Positions 1 to 10,375 of a DNA stretch of 21,772 bases are shown here, in pieces. The stretch's first letter is position 1. Every line of letters starts with the position of its first letter. The stretch covers positions 1-21,772 of the forward strand of contig SGPL01000550.1 in the NCBI GenBank assembly GCA_004802705.1. Reading direction: 5' to 3'. The DNA is from Bondarzewia mesenterica. Taxonomy: Eukaryota > Basidiomycota > Agaricomycetes > Russulales > Bondarzewiaceae. Below the pieces are notes generated by a model. It did not search any database. It was not told where the DNA came from and was given only the letters and a program-made list of their open reading frames with translations. Position numbers and translations under genes: made by a program.

Positions 1-540
1 ATAGGCTAAGACATGTCACTAGTTGATGGACGTGAATAACACATTAAGTATATGCATATTAATGCTCACTAAAGAGGCTATAGCATTAACTAATGGCCTA
101 CACTACTAGATGGATATACAGCTCACTGAGACACATACTGTGTTAGATTTTTTAATTTTTTTTTTTTTTTTCTAATTTTTTTTTCACCTATCACTTGGTG
201 CAGCAGGGAGAGTGCCAGTCAGTGCCATANCATGTGTTCCTTTTATAATAAGTAAATTAAACTTCAAGCTGCATGCAGCCTTTTTTTTTTCTCATATACC
301 ACTATTGATGCAACTCCCACTAGAGAAAACAAGAAGCAGGATCATCAGTAGAGAAAAAAAAATAAAAAGGTATATTATCTCACTATTATTATTACTAATT
401 CCTTTCCTTTTATTAATAAATGATGCTGTTTGCCTTGTTACATCATGAGAGTGATGCTTACATGATCTTCATGCCATTACTATCACTAGTTCTTGAATAG
501 CTAATATTACTTCTCTAGTTCTCAATGCACACCTTTATCT
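1..540. other. no firm gene; T-rich tract and possible coding scraps
   Basis: No gene can be supported here. A T-rich tract at about 147-185 and shorter T runs near 281-290 make up part of the stretch. One forward frame over roughly 1-140 reads as hydrophilic protein interrupted only by stops of the TAA/TGA kind seen in the other remnants of this window, so it may be the end of a decayed exon, but I recognise no family. A short open frame at 212-448 has low-complexity hydrophobic content and is probably chance. Confidence 0.4.
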
Positions 541-927
541 CCTCCATCTGCTAGCATTAAAGAAAATGCACTGACTGTTCAACCCATTTGTAGTTGCACT
601 TTCCTTATGAATGCATAGCACCAGCTTGATGCTAGCTATTTTAGGCTTGATCATGTCAAGCAAAGAGAAGAAAGGTGATATGGAAGAGGACAAGTTATTC
701 ATATTGAGCGAGGGAGACAGCAAAGGTCTGAAAGCCTAAATGCACTCTTGATGAATGAACAAATGCATTCTGTAGCAAGTATGACCCTAGTATTTACAGC
801 ATGGATACCATCAATGCTATCAGTGTCTCTATTTATCCCCATCTTACTGATGAGTGCATAATATAGCATGGGGTGAATAGACAAGGTGAAGATATAATGA
901 GCAGGTGATGAGCAGATTAGTGCACAT

Positions 928-1761
928 GTGAATGATGCAAATGCTACATATTTAGTGAGTCGATCTACATTGTGTATCTTAAAATCAATCCCACCATCTA
1001 CTGTTGATAGCAGGAAACCCTCGATTCACTGTTTTGATATGACTGCTAAGCTTAACCAAATCATCAAGACCATCTGCGGACTTAAATGGATGATTGCTTG
1101 TGACTTGAACAATGACTACTTCAGTACTAAGTCAAAAGGTATGCTCATCATTAGACCTACCACTGTTAGTAGTATCAAGCCCAGTTGCTTCAAGATCAGA
1201 AACTCAGAAGGCATGATGGATAACATTATCACATTCAAGCTCATTGCTCTAGTTCTGTTGACTACATCTCTAAGTTTGAGAGGCATGTTTAACAAGTTCA
1301 ATAATATTCTCTCCATTATCATCAGTGGCATCTATGAGGATATTGCTATCAGTTGTGACTGTTACTCTAGTTTGACATTCATCAACCACTTGCTGTGCTA
1401 TGAGCAGGACCTTCATTACAAAATGCTTGTCTTGCTCAGTGAGATTAATAAGGAGTACCAGATCATTCAGGTGGTCAAGAAGGGCATTATTGAAAAGCTA
1501 ATTGATGCCTGGACTATCAAAACATGGGAAGATGTCACATTTAAAATGCAGTTTGGACACATAGATTTAATGACTAATATAGATATAGAAACTGTGGATG
1601 CAGAGAATGCAGTGATGCATGCAGCTGAGTTTATCATTCTAGAGACATTTGAGGATCTGCTGCAAGTGCTGAAGGAGACATGTGATGCACTCATGAGGAA
1701 GATCTTCATCCATTCATGGCTAGAGCATGAGCTACTTATTATTTTGATAGACTACAAGTGA
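928..1761 (+). CDS. uncharacterised ORF, probably part of a longer decayed gene
   Basis: I do not recognise this protein. The frame is open for 277 codons, which is unlikely by chance in AT-rich DNA; it opens with GTG, so the true start is not shown. The same frame is nearly open upstream from about 502 (single stops at 616, 691, 859, 874, 895, 898) and downstream to about 2011 (stops at 1759, 1906 and 2009), suggesting a former gene of roughly 490 codons. The last third is rich in acidic and amphipathic helical stretches (about residues 165-265); residues 100-135 are hydrophobic. A caution: the opposite strand at about 1000-1460 also reads as hydrophilic, protein-like sequence with only CAG/CGA-type stops, so the coding strand is not settled. 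No neighbour gives a functional hint. It may be cargo or a second ORF of a mobile element. Confidence 0.35.
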   Translation: MNDANATYLVSRSTLCILKSIPPSTVDSRKPSIHCFDMTAKLNQIIKTICGLKWMIACDLNNDYFSTKSKGMLIIRPTTVSSIKPSCFKIRNSEGMMDNIITFKLIALVLLTTSLSLRGMFNKFNNILSIIISGIYEDIAISCDCYSSLTFINHLLCYEQDLHYKMLVLLSEINKEYQIIQVVKKGIIEKLIDAWTIKTWEDVTFKMQFGHIDLMTNIDIETVDAENAVMHAAEFIILETFEDLLQVLKETCDALMRKIFIHSWLEHELLIILIDYK

Positions 1762-2050
1762 GTGCATGAGTTGAGTCTTATCTGCAAGCCTGCTGCATTC
1801 ATCTCAACAATTTTAGATGAGTGCAGGCAAAAGCTTTTGTACATGAGCATGCAGATTCTAGATATATTCAAAAAGGACATTGACTTAAGTGCTGTCATCA
1901 GCCTATTGTAGTTTAAGCATTGCTTGCCCCTATGTGTGATTAAGTTTATCAAGATAATACTCAACATTGTATTCTCACATGTCATGTCAAAGTATACAGC
2001 TAGGGATTTATGATCAATTACACTCATTAAATGAGAGATTAATATTAATA

Positions 2051-2256
2051 TTAATTTATTCAAGAGTTTGATAGAGTATTAAAATAAACTTAGATATTAA
2101 ATATAGTTAAAAAGAGGCAAGAATTATTTATACTGTGCAATACAGTGGCTCTCTTCTAACAAGTTGATTTATTTAAGAGTCTCATGGAGTTTTAAAATAA
2201 AGTTGAAGAGAGACAAGAATTGTTCATGCTGTGCAATGTAGTAGCCCTCTCTTAAA
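2051..2256. repeat. two-copy direct repeat, ~95-110 bp unit
   Basis: Copy one (about 2051-2155) and copy two (about 2164-2256) share, in order, a TTATTCAAGAGT/TTATTTAAGAGT start, an AGT(A/T)TTAAAATAAA block, an AGAGGCAAGAATT/AGAGACAAGAATT block, a CTGTGCAAT block and a CTCTCTT end. Copy one carries about 14 extra bases in the middle. This is a diverged tandem duplication; no coding content is seen. Confidence 0.7.
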
Positions 2257-2413
2257 AAGTATCTGATAATCTCATAGTCACTGAATATCTGGTCATTATT
2301 GTGACTCATGTAAAAGGCTATTTAAAGATCATAAATTTCAATCAATATTCTAAATCTCACAATGAATATGAAAATCACCACTGCATTTTACAGGAATATT
2401 ATGCCACGATGTG

Positions 2414-2602
2414 CATCAGCAATTTGCAGATTTTCTTGACTACTTAGCTCACTTAAATGCTATTTAAATTATCTTGATTTAAAAATTAAGAATAAATAAG
2501 AGCAAATAAGTAAGTCCTTTTTTTTAATTTCTCTTGATGTTATTATTAAGCAAGGTTAAGAGATACTAAGATATATCAAACAAATTCTGCAAATTGCTGA
2601 TG
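2414..2602. mobile_element. MITE, 189 bp, perfect 17 bp terminal inverted repeats (copy 1)
   Basis: The segment begins with CATCAGCAATTTGCAGA and ends with TCTGCAAATTGCTGATG, an exact inverted repeat. The interior is AT-rich with no ORF. A second copy of nearly the same sequence occurs at 16575-16763, so this is a repeated, non-autonomous DNA element, i.e. a MITE. No convincing target duplication is visible; the bases next to the core CAGC...GCTG are themselves palindromic (CAT/ATG), so the exact ends are uncertain by two or three bases. The superfamily cannot be named from the ends alone. Confidence 0.85.
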
Positions 2603-3299
2603 ACTGATCTCTATGTGATCAGCAAATTATACTAAAATTATACTTATAGATTACACTCGTGCATGATTTCATGCTGATCTATTGATCCTCTTTAGATCAT
2701 CCATAGATCATTTGTGGGCCCTCAATCCTTGAAAACTATTTTTATTCATTTTCTCAATTGATACTTAACAACATAAAACTCTGTATTTATAAACATAAAT
2801 TTATATACCTTTTTGACTTGTTCATTTTATGGCCGCACTTTATATAGTTTTCTAACTGGCACATTTTTCTCTCTCGCTCTTTATTACCTCACAATCACAT
2901 ATATTATCATCATGAATACTCTAGCCTCTATTGTCAATCATGTCATCATCACATTATCTAGCAATTTAGAGATCTCTCAGATTGTCATGATACTAAAGAT
3001 GTCTAGGTCCGTTGTTTTGGTGAGTCTGATACTTGCTCACTCTGTACTACCCCTACTATTACTACCCCTTCTTAACAGGCCTCATATATGTAGTACATGC
3101 ACATCTCATGTTATTAGAGATGCTTAAGTCATCTAGTATGCAACATATTAATAAATATTGTAGAACACCATTTGCTATTAGTTGAAAGGTATACATTTAC
3201 TCTCTTCACTCATCATCATTTGCAAAAATGTCCTACGTAAATTTAATTTAATTTATAGAAACAATCTAATTCAGCAAATAAGGTAACTACCTTTTTTTT
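2603..3299. other. no gene recognised
   Basis: AT-rich spacer. A forward open frame at 2813-3127 (104 codons) is very hydrophobic, resembles nothing I know and has no support beyond being open, so it is not called as a gene. Confidence 0.4.
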
Positions 3300-3562
3300 A
3301 TCTTGATCTTATTCACTTCAAATAAGATTCAAATAAGAGTAATTCTAGTTTTAAATAAAAGTAATTTTATTGCAAAGTAATAATAAAATAAAATTTCGCT
3401 TTTTTACCTCTTTTTTATTTATCTGCTTATTATTAAATCTCAACTTATTATTCAACTCAACTTTTTTTTTTGCTCAATGTCAGATTTGAACTTACAACTT
3501 TATTCATTTATAAATTTCAATCAAACATAAATGCTATTTTTACTATTACACTATGCTAACTT
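3300..3562 (-). mobile_element. probable tRNA-derived SINE
   Basis: On the minus strand the head (3562 down to 3477) looks like a decayed tRNA. An A-box-like TAGCATAGTGTAAT lies at 3558-3545 and a B-box-like AGTTCAAATCT at 3492-3482. The first seven bases can pair with the end of the tRNA-like part if one A is bulged, and a T-arm with a 7-base loop TTCAAAT is visible. The spacing is longer than in a simple tRNA and no clean anticodon arm forms, so it is not a functional tRNA gene. An AT-rich body follows, to about 3300 or slightly beyond. Internal pol III promoter boxes plus a non-tRNA body are the signature of a SINE. The 3' end is not determined, because no second full copy is in the window. 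Confidence 0.5.
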
Positions 3563-4935
3563 AATAAAATTAAAATACATATTATAATATATAGAGTCAA
3601 ATTTGGCTTGAACAAATTTCTACCTCCATTTACTAATATTGAATGCTATTTTTCTTTATTTTAACCCTTATACAAATTTGTACTGTGATAAATAACAATG
3701 TGAATTTATCTAATAACTGGCCTGCTATTATATATCTCAATAACAATAGGTGTTTTAACATTGTCATCTATAATGAACTTATATAACTTTTTATTTAGCA
3801 CACTAATTTATACTAAAAAGAAATTGTCTTTCAAATTTTTACCTGATAAACCTTAGCATATAGCCTTATAAATAGTCAAGAATATAAGAACTCAAGACTT
3901 TTGCATTTATTGTATAATTATAAATTAAATATTCTATAAAGTGAATAATAAAAATATCATTTATAAATAGNGTATTTAAAGATATTTACTCTANTACAAA
4001 AAAATATGCCTANTGANATTGTGAGCAACATTAAACATANCCACTAATAAATTACAATAGTAAGCTCAAGTATTCTGAAGTCATAATACTCATTCAAAAN
4101 ACTTCAGAATAAATCAAAGTAACAGTTAAAATAATATAGCATAAGCTCTGAACAGCATTACATTTGCACTACAGAAAATTACAAAATAAGCTGCAAAAAT
4201 CAGATGCAGCTAACTATGCCTAATTTGAGCCTGGCTANAATAATAATATAACCTATTCATNGGTNATAAGTTACAGATGCTTTAAAATTAGTAAAGTTAA
4301 AGGATCATNACATATTGCAACAACTATCNTGAAACTACTGAATAAGATAAAATTATTTTAAAATATATATTTTAAAATGTCTCTGATATCTTACATGAAG
4401 CAATGTGAAGCAAAAATCTAATAGTAATCATTGGTTATATAGATTGTTTGCAAATACATAAAACTATCACATATCACAAGGATCAATTCTTAGTACAAAT
4501 TAATTGTATTAGTATAGTATTACCTTAACTAGGGTAAAAAGAAGGTATTATATTAATAATAGCTTAGAGTATAAAAATCTCAGATGTTATAATTACTTTT
4601 ATTATTTTATAAAAGTATAAATTAATCACATATCTAGACTTAATATAAGAATGAATTAAAACTTAATAATAATATAGTAAAAGTTGAAAAAATAGTTGAA
4701 GATTAAAAAAAAAATATAATAGGTAATATTAGCAGATGAAGAGGTTAAAAGAAGTTATAGAGAAAAAATTATTATAAAAGTAGCACATTTACCATTATAG
4801 TTAATGAGCTATGGATTATCAGTAAATTAGATCTTATTCACTTCAATAATTTGACTTTCAAAATAAAATGTGATTAGATCAATAAGAGCTTATTTCTACT
4901 TATTTACATAGAGTGTTTTTGCAGATAATTTTTAT
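3563..4935. other. AT-rich stretch without genes; contains ambiguous bases and a 24 bp palindrome
   Basis: No open frame of note in either direction. Ambiguous bases cluster at 3971-4329. A perfect 24 bp palindrome of A/T only lies at 4355-4378. The 17-mer GATCTTATTCACTTCAA occurs at 4830-4846 and also inside the SINE body at 3305-3321, so a second, truncated relative of that repeat may end here. Confidence 0.5.
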
Positions 4936-4939
4936 ATGG

Positions 4940-5515
4940 CAGGGCTTCATGTTTGATTAGCAAGCCCTTGGCCTTACTGTTTCAAGATGATAGGGCTTCT
5001 CCCTTCTCCAGGATATCTAGCTTCATTGTTTTAGCACAACAGAGTTTGCGCTCATTCACTATTTTTTTTAGCCCTATTTTTTTTTAGCACAATAGGATTT
5101 ATGTTCATCCACCTCACTCTGCATCTTCATTGTTTCTCATGATATGGCTTCTTGCTTACTCACCTCACCTTCAGTCTATTATTTCAACATAACAAGGCTT
5201 TATACTCTGTTTACTATGCTCACCCCTAGTCTTATTATTTTGACATAATAGACTCTATGCTTACCCACTACACTTATCGACCACATTCTCAACTCACTAT
5301 TTTGACACAATGTGCTTTTACTATTGCCCACTTTAGATCTAACCCCATCATTTCATTATAATAAAGTTTTGCACTCATTCACTTATTCCCAGTCATGTTT
5401 ATTTCATATCACTGCATCTTTAGCCTCACTATTTCAACACAATGGGGTGTTGTTCTCGACTTAACACCTTTAACTTAAAATTTTAAAATGATGAGGCCTC
5501 ACACTCCCTCAGCAT
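4940..5515. repeat. degenerate minisatellite, ~55 bp unit, about 10 copies
   Basis: Each unit contains a core close to CTCACTATTTCAACACAAT, then GG-rich bases leading into GGCTTT, then CTCACCCACCTCA-like pyrimidine-rich sequence. Clear cores begin near 5180, 5235, 5293, 5352, 5425 and 5474; earlier ones near 4977, 5023, 5080 and 5133 are more decayed and interrupted by T runs. No coding function is apparent. It is unrelated to the 65 bp and 160 bp arrays further right. Confidence 0.7.
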
Positions 5516-5690
5516 CTTAACATGGTCAGTTTGTACTTCATCACTATTTCTTTGTGACTGACAGCTCATAACATATATGCAAGTCTGAGGTGCATAATCT
5601 ACATAGATTTCTCCACATATGGTACACTACCACCTTACTAATCTCTATACTTACTCTCCAGTAGGTATACATGAATTTTGTGAGGCTAAT

Positions 5691-6017
5691 TTATTTCAGA
5701 TTCATAAGTGCTAGAGCTACTACATGAGCACTGTGAAGATGAGGTGAGTTTTCACACTCTGCTGCTAGCTCACCTACCTCTTGTAAAATAAAATTAATAT
5801 GTGCTGACATGCCTGCAGTATCACCAGTTAAATCAATGAGGGTAGATGACATTCTGAGTGCAGCACTAGGATCTGAGCACATGAGGATTTGAGAGAGCTT
5901 AGAGCTTGTTGTACTATTGTGATTCCAGCTCTTTTTACCTCTACTTGATATAGTATTAATACCTTTTATATATTTATGTATGCTATCTTTTGCTAATTTA
6001 TCATGTGGAGAGTGCAT
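5691..6017 (-). CDS. small unidentified ORF
   Basis: A 108-codon minus-strand frame starting with ATG at 6017 and ending in TGA. The protein is hydrophilic at the N-terminus (Lys/Ser/His rich) and then contains a balanced, soluble-looking stretch around residues 48-100 with the motif STLIDLTGD. Its composition looks more like real protein than the surrounding chance frames, but I recognise no family and see no splice sites that clearly extend it. It could be one exon of a decayed gene or chance. The nearest neighbour is the transposase remnant starting at 6898 on the other strand, so the two would be divergent. Confidence 0.3.
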   Translation of the reverse strand: MHSPHDKLAKDSIHKYIKGINTISSRGKKSWNHNSTTSSKLSQILMCSDPSAALRMSSTLIDLTGDTAGMSAHINFILQEVGELAAECENSPHLHSAHVVALALMNLK

Positions 6018-6897
6018 TCATGTACTAAGAGCATGAAATTTAAGGAACTAAATCTAAAGCATCAGACCAATATGCCCTAATAAGGATAACAAAATTAATT
6101 TTAATAACTATAAGGTAACTATCTAATAAAGTGTGAAGGTTAAAATTATCCAGAGAGATAATTTATGAAGGATTTCACTATGATTTCAGCATAATCTCTA
6201 GAGTAACTATATTATTTTCTAGAGATCATGCAGACAGTGTAATTTGTGCATAATTTCTATATTATTTTTGTGTTATTTACTAATCATGCAAAGATCACAC
6301 TATGGTGTTATATTCCCATGAAATGCAGTGTACGTAGAACTATTATTCATTGCTAAGAATAATTGTTGTGGGTATACATTTAATATTTGAAAGGGTTTTT
6401 AAAAGCATCACAATCTAAAAATAGTTTTGACTCATGGAAAGAAAATGTGCTAGAGTAAAATTCTTATTGTATTATTAAATCTTTACCTGACTCATGCTTG
6501 ATGTAGTATTTATAGTACAGCTACATTCTAACTTTAGATTACATTAGACAGCTGATATGTTTTTAACGTATGCTTAATATAAAAAAAGGCTATATATTGT
6601 GGATATAATTTTAATACTATTTAGAATTTGACATATTCATAAATTGAGTAGGGCAGTCAGCAGCCTGCTCGAATGACTTGAGTGATCCTCACCCTCAATT
6701 ATGCCACTCAAGCTCTGACATACATTATTAATAGTTTCTAGCAATAAATGCTTTTATAAATTAGGGAAGTATAAGGTATCTATACTGTACAAACATAATT
6801 TTAAAGAGTTTTTGTTTTTAGTTTGTCCATCTGTAAGGCCAGCCACAAGAATATATCAATAATTAATCATTGCCTGATAACACAAACCTCACTCATC
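6018..6897. other. no gene recognised; upstream region of the transposase remnant
   Basis: AT-rich sequence without a supported ORF. It directly precedes the best start codon of the Tnp2-like pseudogene, so any promoter would lie here, but no specific element stands out. I could not identify CACTA-type terminal repeats in it. Confidence 0.4.
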
Positions 6898-8978
6898 ATG
6901 GCCCTTTCCTCAATATCTTGTCACTGTAAATCTCATGAATGTGATAGTAGAAAAATAATATACAATGAATGCAAAAGACATAAGGGACATGATTAAATAA
7001 TAGCATGTCTTTATATCACTAGATAATTGTTCTAGTTTGATATCTCCTTCACAAGCTATAGAAACTATAAATCCTCTGCTATTGATCTCACAGGAAGACT
7101 CCTCTTTAGATGAATTAGCACACAAAGTCTTTAATATGACACTGCACGGTGAACCTGTGAAGCCTCACTTTGATGCCATGTAAAAGCAGGAGGGATCAGT
7201 CAATGTTGTTATCTCTCCATCAAAAGGGTGAAATACACCTTCTCCTAAAGCTCCTCAAGCACTTAACTAGGACCCTCAAACACTATAAAACAATTTGGCT
7301 ATCTTGGATACAGATCTTCACATTTATATTGAGTAGTTAGTGATTATGAAGGAGTAAGAATAATCTTTACCTCTGAATGATGATGCAAAAAAAGAAATAT
7401 TGGCAGAGCTGCACTAGCAGAAGAATACTTCAGAGCCTCATTTATATAAGTAGAGTGAATGCCTACTCTTAATAACATAGCAGTGACTGGTCTCAGATCT
7501 ACAATGCTTAAGCAACTGTTGCTTCAGCTTGAAGATATTTTGCAAGTTAAAATAAAACTTGCCAGATCCATTAAACTACATACAACTACAGTAATACACA
7601 ATACCAGTAAGTTTGCATACAATTTTTACTTTAAAATTGAAATGAATGTAGTCCAGAGAACATTTTTTCAATCATTCACTACAAAGTACAACTTGCTTGT
7701 TGTTCTCACCACATTCATAACATTAGTGTTGAACATCCTTGGGCACATCACATGGCCTTTCTGTAACTATACACTTTATATGCTGAAGATAATAATTGAA
7801 TATGCTTTATAATGAGGATCAAGTCTGATGATAAATAAACATCAAATATTGAATAACTTTCCTCAAGATATACATTCTGTCCAGAATGATCATCTTCAAC
7901 CTAGAACTAAAGATTATTATTTTTTCATCTTGTCCAAAATGCTCCTGCACTTATATATTGAAAGATAAGAATAGATTGTGAGTAATATCCTTCATGCTAC
8001 ACATATCACCCTTATAAAAGCAGCCAGGAATGCAGCACCTATCTTATAAAGCATCAAATCATAAAGAAGAAAAGTGTTTGTGCACTTATCCATCTCTTTG
8101 CAAAGAACAACTTCACCAAATTCAAAACTGACTTGCTCAGTTAGCTTAGCATAAAAGCCACAATCACTCAATAAATGATCTATAATTGATGACAAGACTT
8201 ATAAAACATTGCAGATGGGTCTAGTATAAGAGAGCTGCAAGGTTCAGATGAAAAGCCATTTCTAGATGGTCCTGAGGATGAGCTCTAATTTATTTAGAGC
8301 TTGTTTATTAATTTTTTTCAATCCTTATCTAAACAATGCAGCTAAAAAGTTTATGTCAATGGGTTCTATCATAATGGCTTATTTAGAGCTACCTCTAAGC
8401 CTGCAATATAAGTCTATGAACCTTTATTTGATGAGTGTGATATCTGAGCTATGAGAATTATCTAATGAGGAGATTGATCACTTCTTATAGCGATGTTATC
8501 TCTATTGTGATAGCATAGAGTGTTTTTTACTAGGATATATCAGTATTCTATAAGATAAATGGAGTATTCAGCCATAGCTCTAGTGGTCACTGATTCACCA
8601 GTGGCTNACAAGGTTAGCAGACAAGCATCTTATATAGTAGAACTTTTTTTTGCTNTATGCNCTACTTGCAAAAAAAATAATATCAATANTATAGATCAGA
8701 TATCTAATGTATGGAAGGATCATATTTATAAAGAGATCAGGACTGCAGCCTTAGCTTGGCATAAGACCCTTATAAAGGTAGCNCAAAAGAAGCTCTTTAA
8801 GCAAACTAGTATTTAATAGTCCATTCTGATAAAGTTGCCATACTGGGACCCTTCAAAAAGTATCATTATTGATGCCATGCACAATCTGTTTCTAAGTCTT
8901 ATTCAGTATCATTTTTGTGTCACTCTAGGAATGGACATATCTGAAGCAAGAGATAAAAATGTTGAAGAGATAATGTCA
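6898..8978 (+). pseudogene. Tnp2-like transposase pseudogene, 5' half (split by insertion)
   Basis: This is the N-terminal half of a transposase of the Tnp2 family (CACTA/En-Spm group), common in Agaricomycetes; the intact enzyme would cut and rejoin transposon ends. The proposed start is ATG at 6898, because the next residues give a Cys/His cluster (CHCKSHEC) of the sort these proteins start with. A hydrophilic, Ser/Pro-rich stretch follows in another frame (7007-7456, with about ten stops of CAA/CAG/CGA type), then a partly hydrophobic segment (7459-7812). A Cys cluster with CPKCSC lies at 7931-7948 and continues to about 8045. The segments with FFNPYLN (near 8310), the VTDSPVA and CKKN region (8590-8680), LPYWDPS (near 8840) and DAMHNLFL (8871-8894) are strongly family-like. 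Frames change several times, through lost splicing or indels. The gene stops abruptly in the codons for EEIMS at 8978, where the inverted-repeat insertion begins, and resumes at 17784. Confidence 0.8.
8971..8978. repeat. candidate target-site duplication, left copy
   Basis: TAATGTCA lies just left of the insertion and TCATGTCA just right of it (17782-17789): 7 of 8 bases identical, the last six exactly. Both copies are in the same reading frame of the transposase (Met-Ser), as expected if a staggered cut in the gene was duplicated. Confidence 0.65.
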
Positions 8979-10375
8979 CCATATTATTCAGTACCTTTAT
9001 ATCATCTTAGACAGACTAGCTGAAGCTGCTTTTTATCTGATGCTGATATCTAACTAAGCTTGGCTGACAGCCATAAGGCCCCATTATAGATAGTTTAGCC
9101 ACTAATATTATTCACCACTTTGATGGTTTAGTAGAGCACCCACTCACTCACTGTTTACCTGTCTGATAGTTCAGCTGAGATTTTTAGAGAAGGTAATGAT
9201 GTCAGGCTTGCTTACTGTTCACTGTATCTAATAGTTCAGCTGAGCACCTTCTAGACAGACATATGGGCCTTGCCTGCTCATTATTCATCATCTTTGATAG
9301 GTTAACTGAGCACGTAAAAAAGTGTTTTGCTTGTTCACCATTTACTGTATCTAGCAGTTCAGCTGAGATTCTTAGGGAAGGTAATAAGGTTGGGCTTGCT
9401 CACTATTTACTGTGTCTAACAGTTCAGCTAAAATCCTCAAAGAAGGTAATGAGGTCGAGCTTGCTCACTGTTCACTGTGTCTAATGGTTCAGTCAGGATT
9501 CTTGAGGAAGATAATGAGGCTAAGCTTGCTCACCATTCACTATATCTAATGATTCAGTCGAGATTCTCGGAGAAGATAATAGAGACTGTCTCTGATGGTT
9601 CAGCTAAGATTCTTAAAAAAGGTAATAAGAATCATCTTTAATGATTTAGCTAAGATTCTCATAATATGTAATAGAAATTATCTTCGATAGTTTGACCAAG
9701 ACTCTCAAAAAATATAATGAGACTATCTCTGATGGTTCAGCTGAGATTCTCAGAGAAGATAATAAGATTAGGCTAGCTCATCATTGATTATCTTTAACAG
9801 CCTGGCCGAGATTTTTAAAAAAGGCAATGAGATCAGGCTGACTTATTATTGAGTGTCTCTTATAGCCCAGTTAAGATTCGCGAAAAAGTTAATTAGATTA
9901 AGCTGGCTCACTATTGACTGTCTCTGACAGCTTGACTAAGATTCTCAAAGAAGGTATATTTTTAATAATATTTACCTTTACTAGTGTGATTATTAATCTT
10001 CCTTGAGAAGGTGTAGAACTTTGCTGAATGACCACAGCTTCAGCCAGCATATATTCTACATTATAATAGCTTCTTGCTCATATGCCACACTTGTATATTC
10101 ATTCCTATTAGTACTTATATTATATTTATAATGATGTTCAGCAATGTGATCATTGTTCTTCCCTAAAAAAAGGTGTAGAACTTTGCTGAATAGCTTCGGC
10201 ATCAACAAACATAAATTATGCATTAAAATAGCTTTAGGCCAATATATTAAACTTGTATATTCATCCTCGTTAACACTTGTGCTGTTTTCTCAATGATGTT
10301 CATCAGTGTGATCACCATTCTTTCTTAGAAATGTGTAATACTTTGCCAAATGGCTTCAACTTCAGCTAGCATGGA
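8979..10375 (+). repeat. left inverted arm of the fold-back element
   Basis: Reverse complement of 16775-17781. Good matching blocks include CATCTTA(G/A)ACAG near 9002, GCTGCTTTTT near 9027 and CCCATTATAGAT near 9080, paired with blocks near 17750, 17730 and 17675. The left arm is about 0.4 kb longer because it has more repeat units. Confidence 0.8.
9095..9957 (+). repeat. array of 45-65 bp repeats, left arm
   Basis: About 14 imperfect copies. The full unit is ~65 bp: GTTCAGCTGAGATTCT, then a purine-rich GAAGGTAATGAGG segment, then GGGCTTGCTCACTGTTCACTGTCTCTGATG-like sequence. Between about 9560 and 9740 the copies are shorter (~47 bp), lacking the GCTTGCTCACT part. Short open frames inside the array (for example 9263-9484) are repeats read as codons, not evidence of a gene. 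Confidence 0.85.

Noticed and set aside
212..448. 78-codon ORF near the left edge
   Set aside because: Hydrophobic, low-complexity translation of T-rich and A-rich DNA with an ambiguous base; no support.
2813..3127. 104-codon hydrophobic ORF as a membrane protein
   Set aside because: Only its openness speaks for it; pyrimidine-rich DNA gives hydrophobic frames by chance.
3477..3562. Functional tRNA gene
   Set aside because: The acceptor stem needs a bulge, no anticodon arm can be drawn cleanly, and the A-to-B box spacing is too long; a SINE head fits better.
4355..4378. 24 bp palindrome as a regulatory or recombination site
   Set aside because: It consists only of A and T in very AT-rich DNA, with nothing nearby to act on.
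6910..7125. Minus-strand 71-codon ORF with a membrane-like end
   Set aside because: It is antisense to the N-terminal part of the Tnp2-like remnant, which has better family support.
7992..8195. Minus-strand 67-codon ORF
   Set aside because: Antisense to the Cys-cluster region of the Tnp2-like remnant.
9263..9484. 73-codon forward ORF, and its relative at 17492-17674 on the minus strand, as genes
   Set aside because: Both are translations of the 45-65 bp tandem repeat; their similarity comes from the inverted arms, and the open frame changes from unit to unit.
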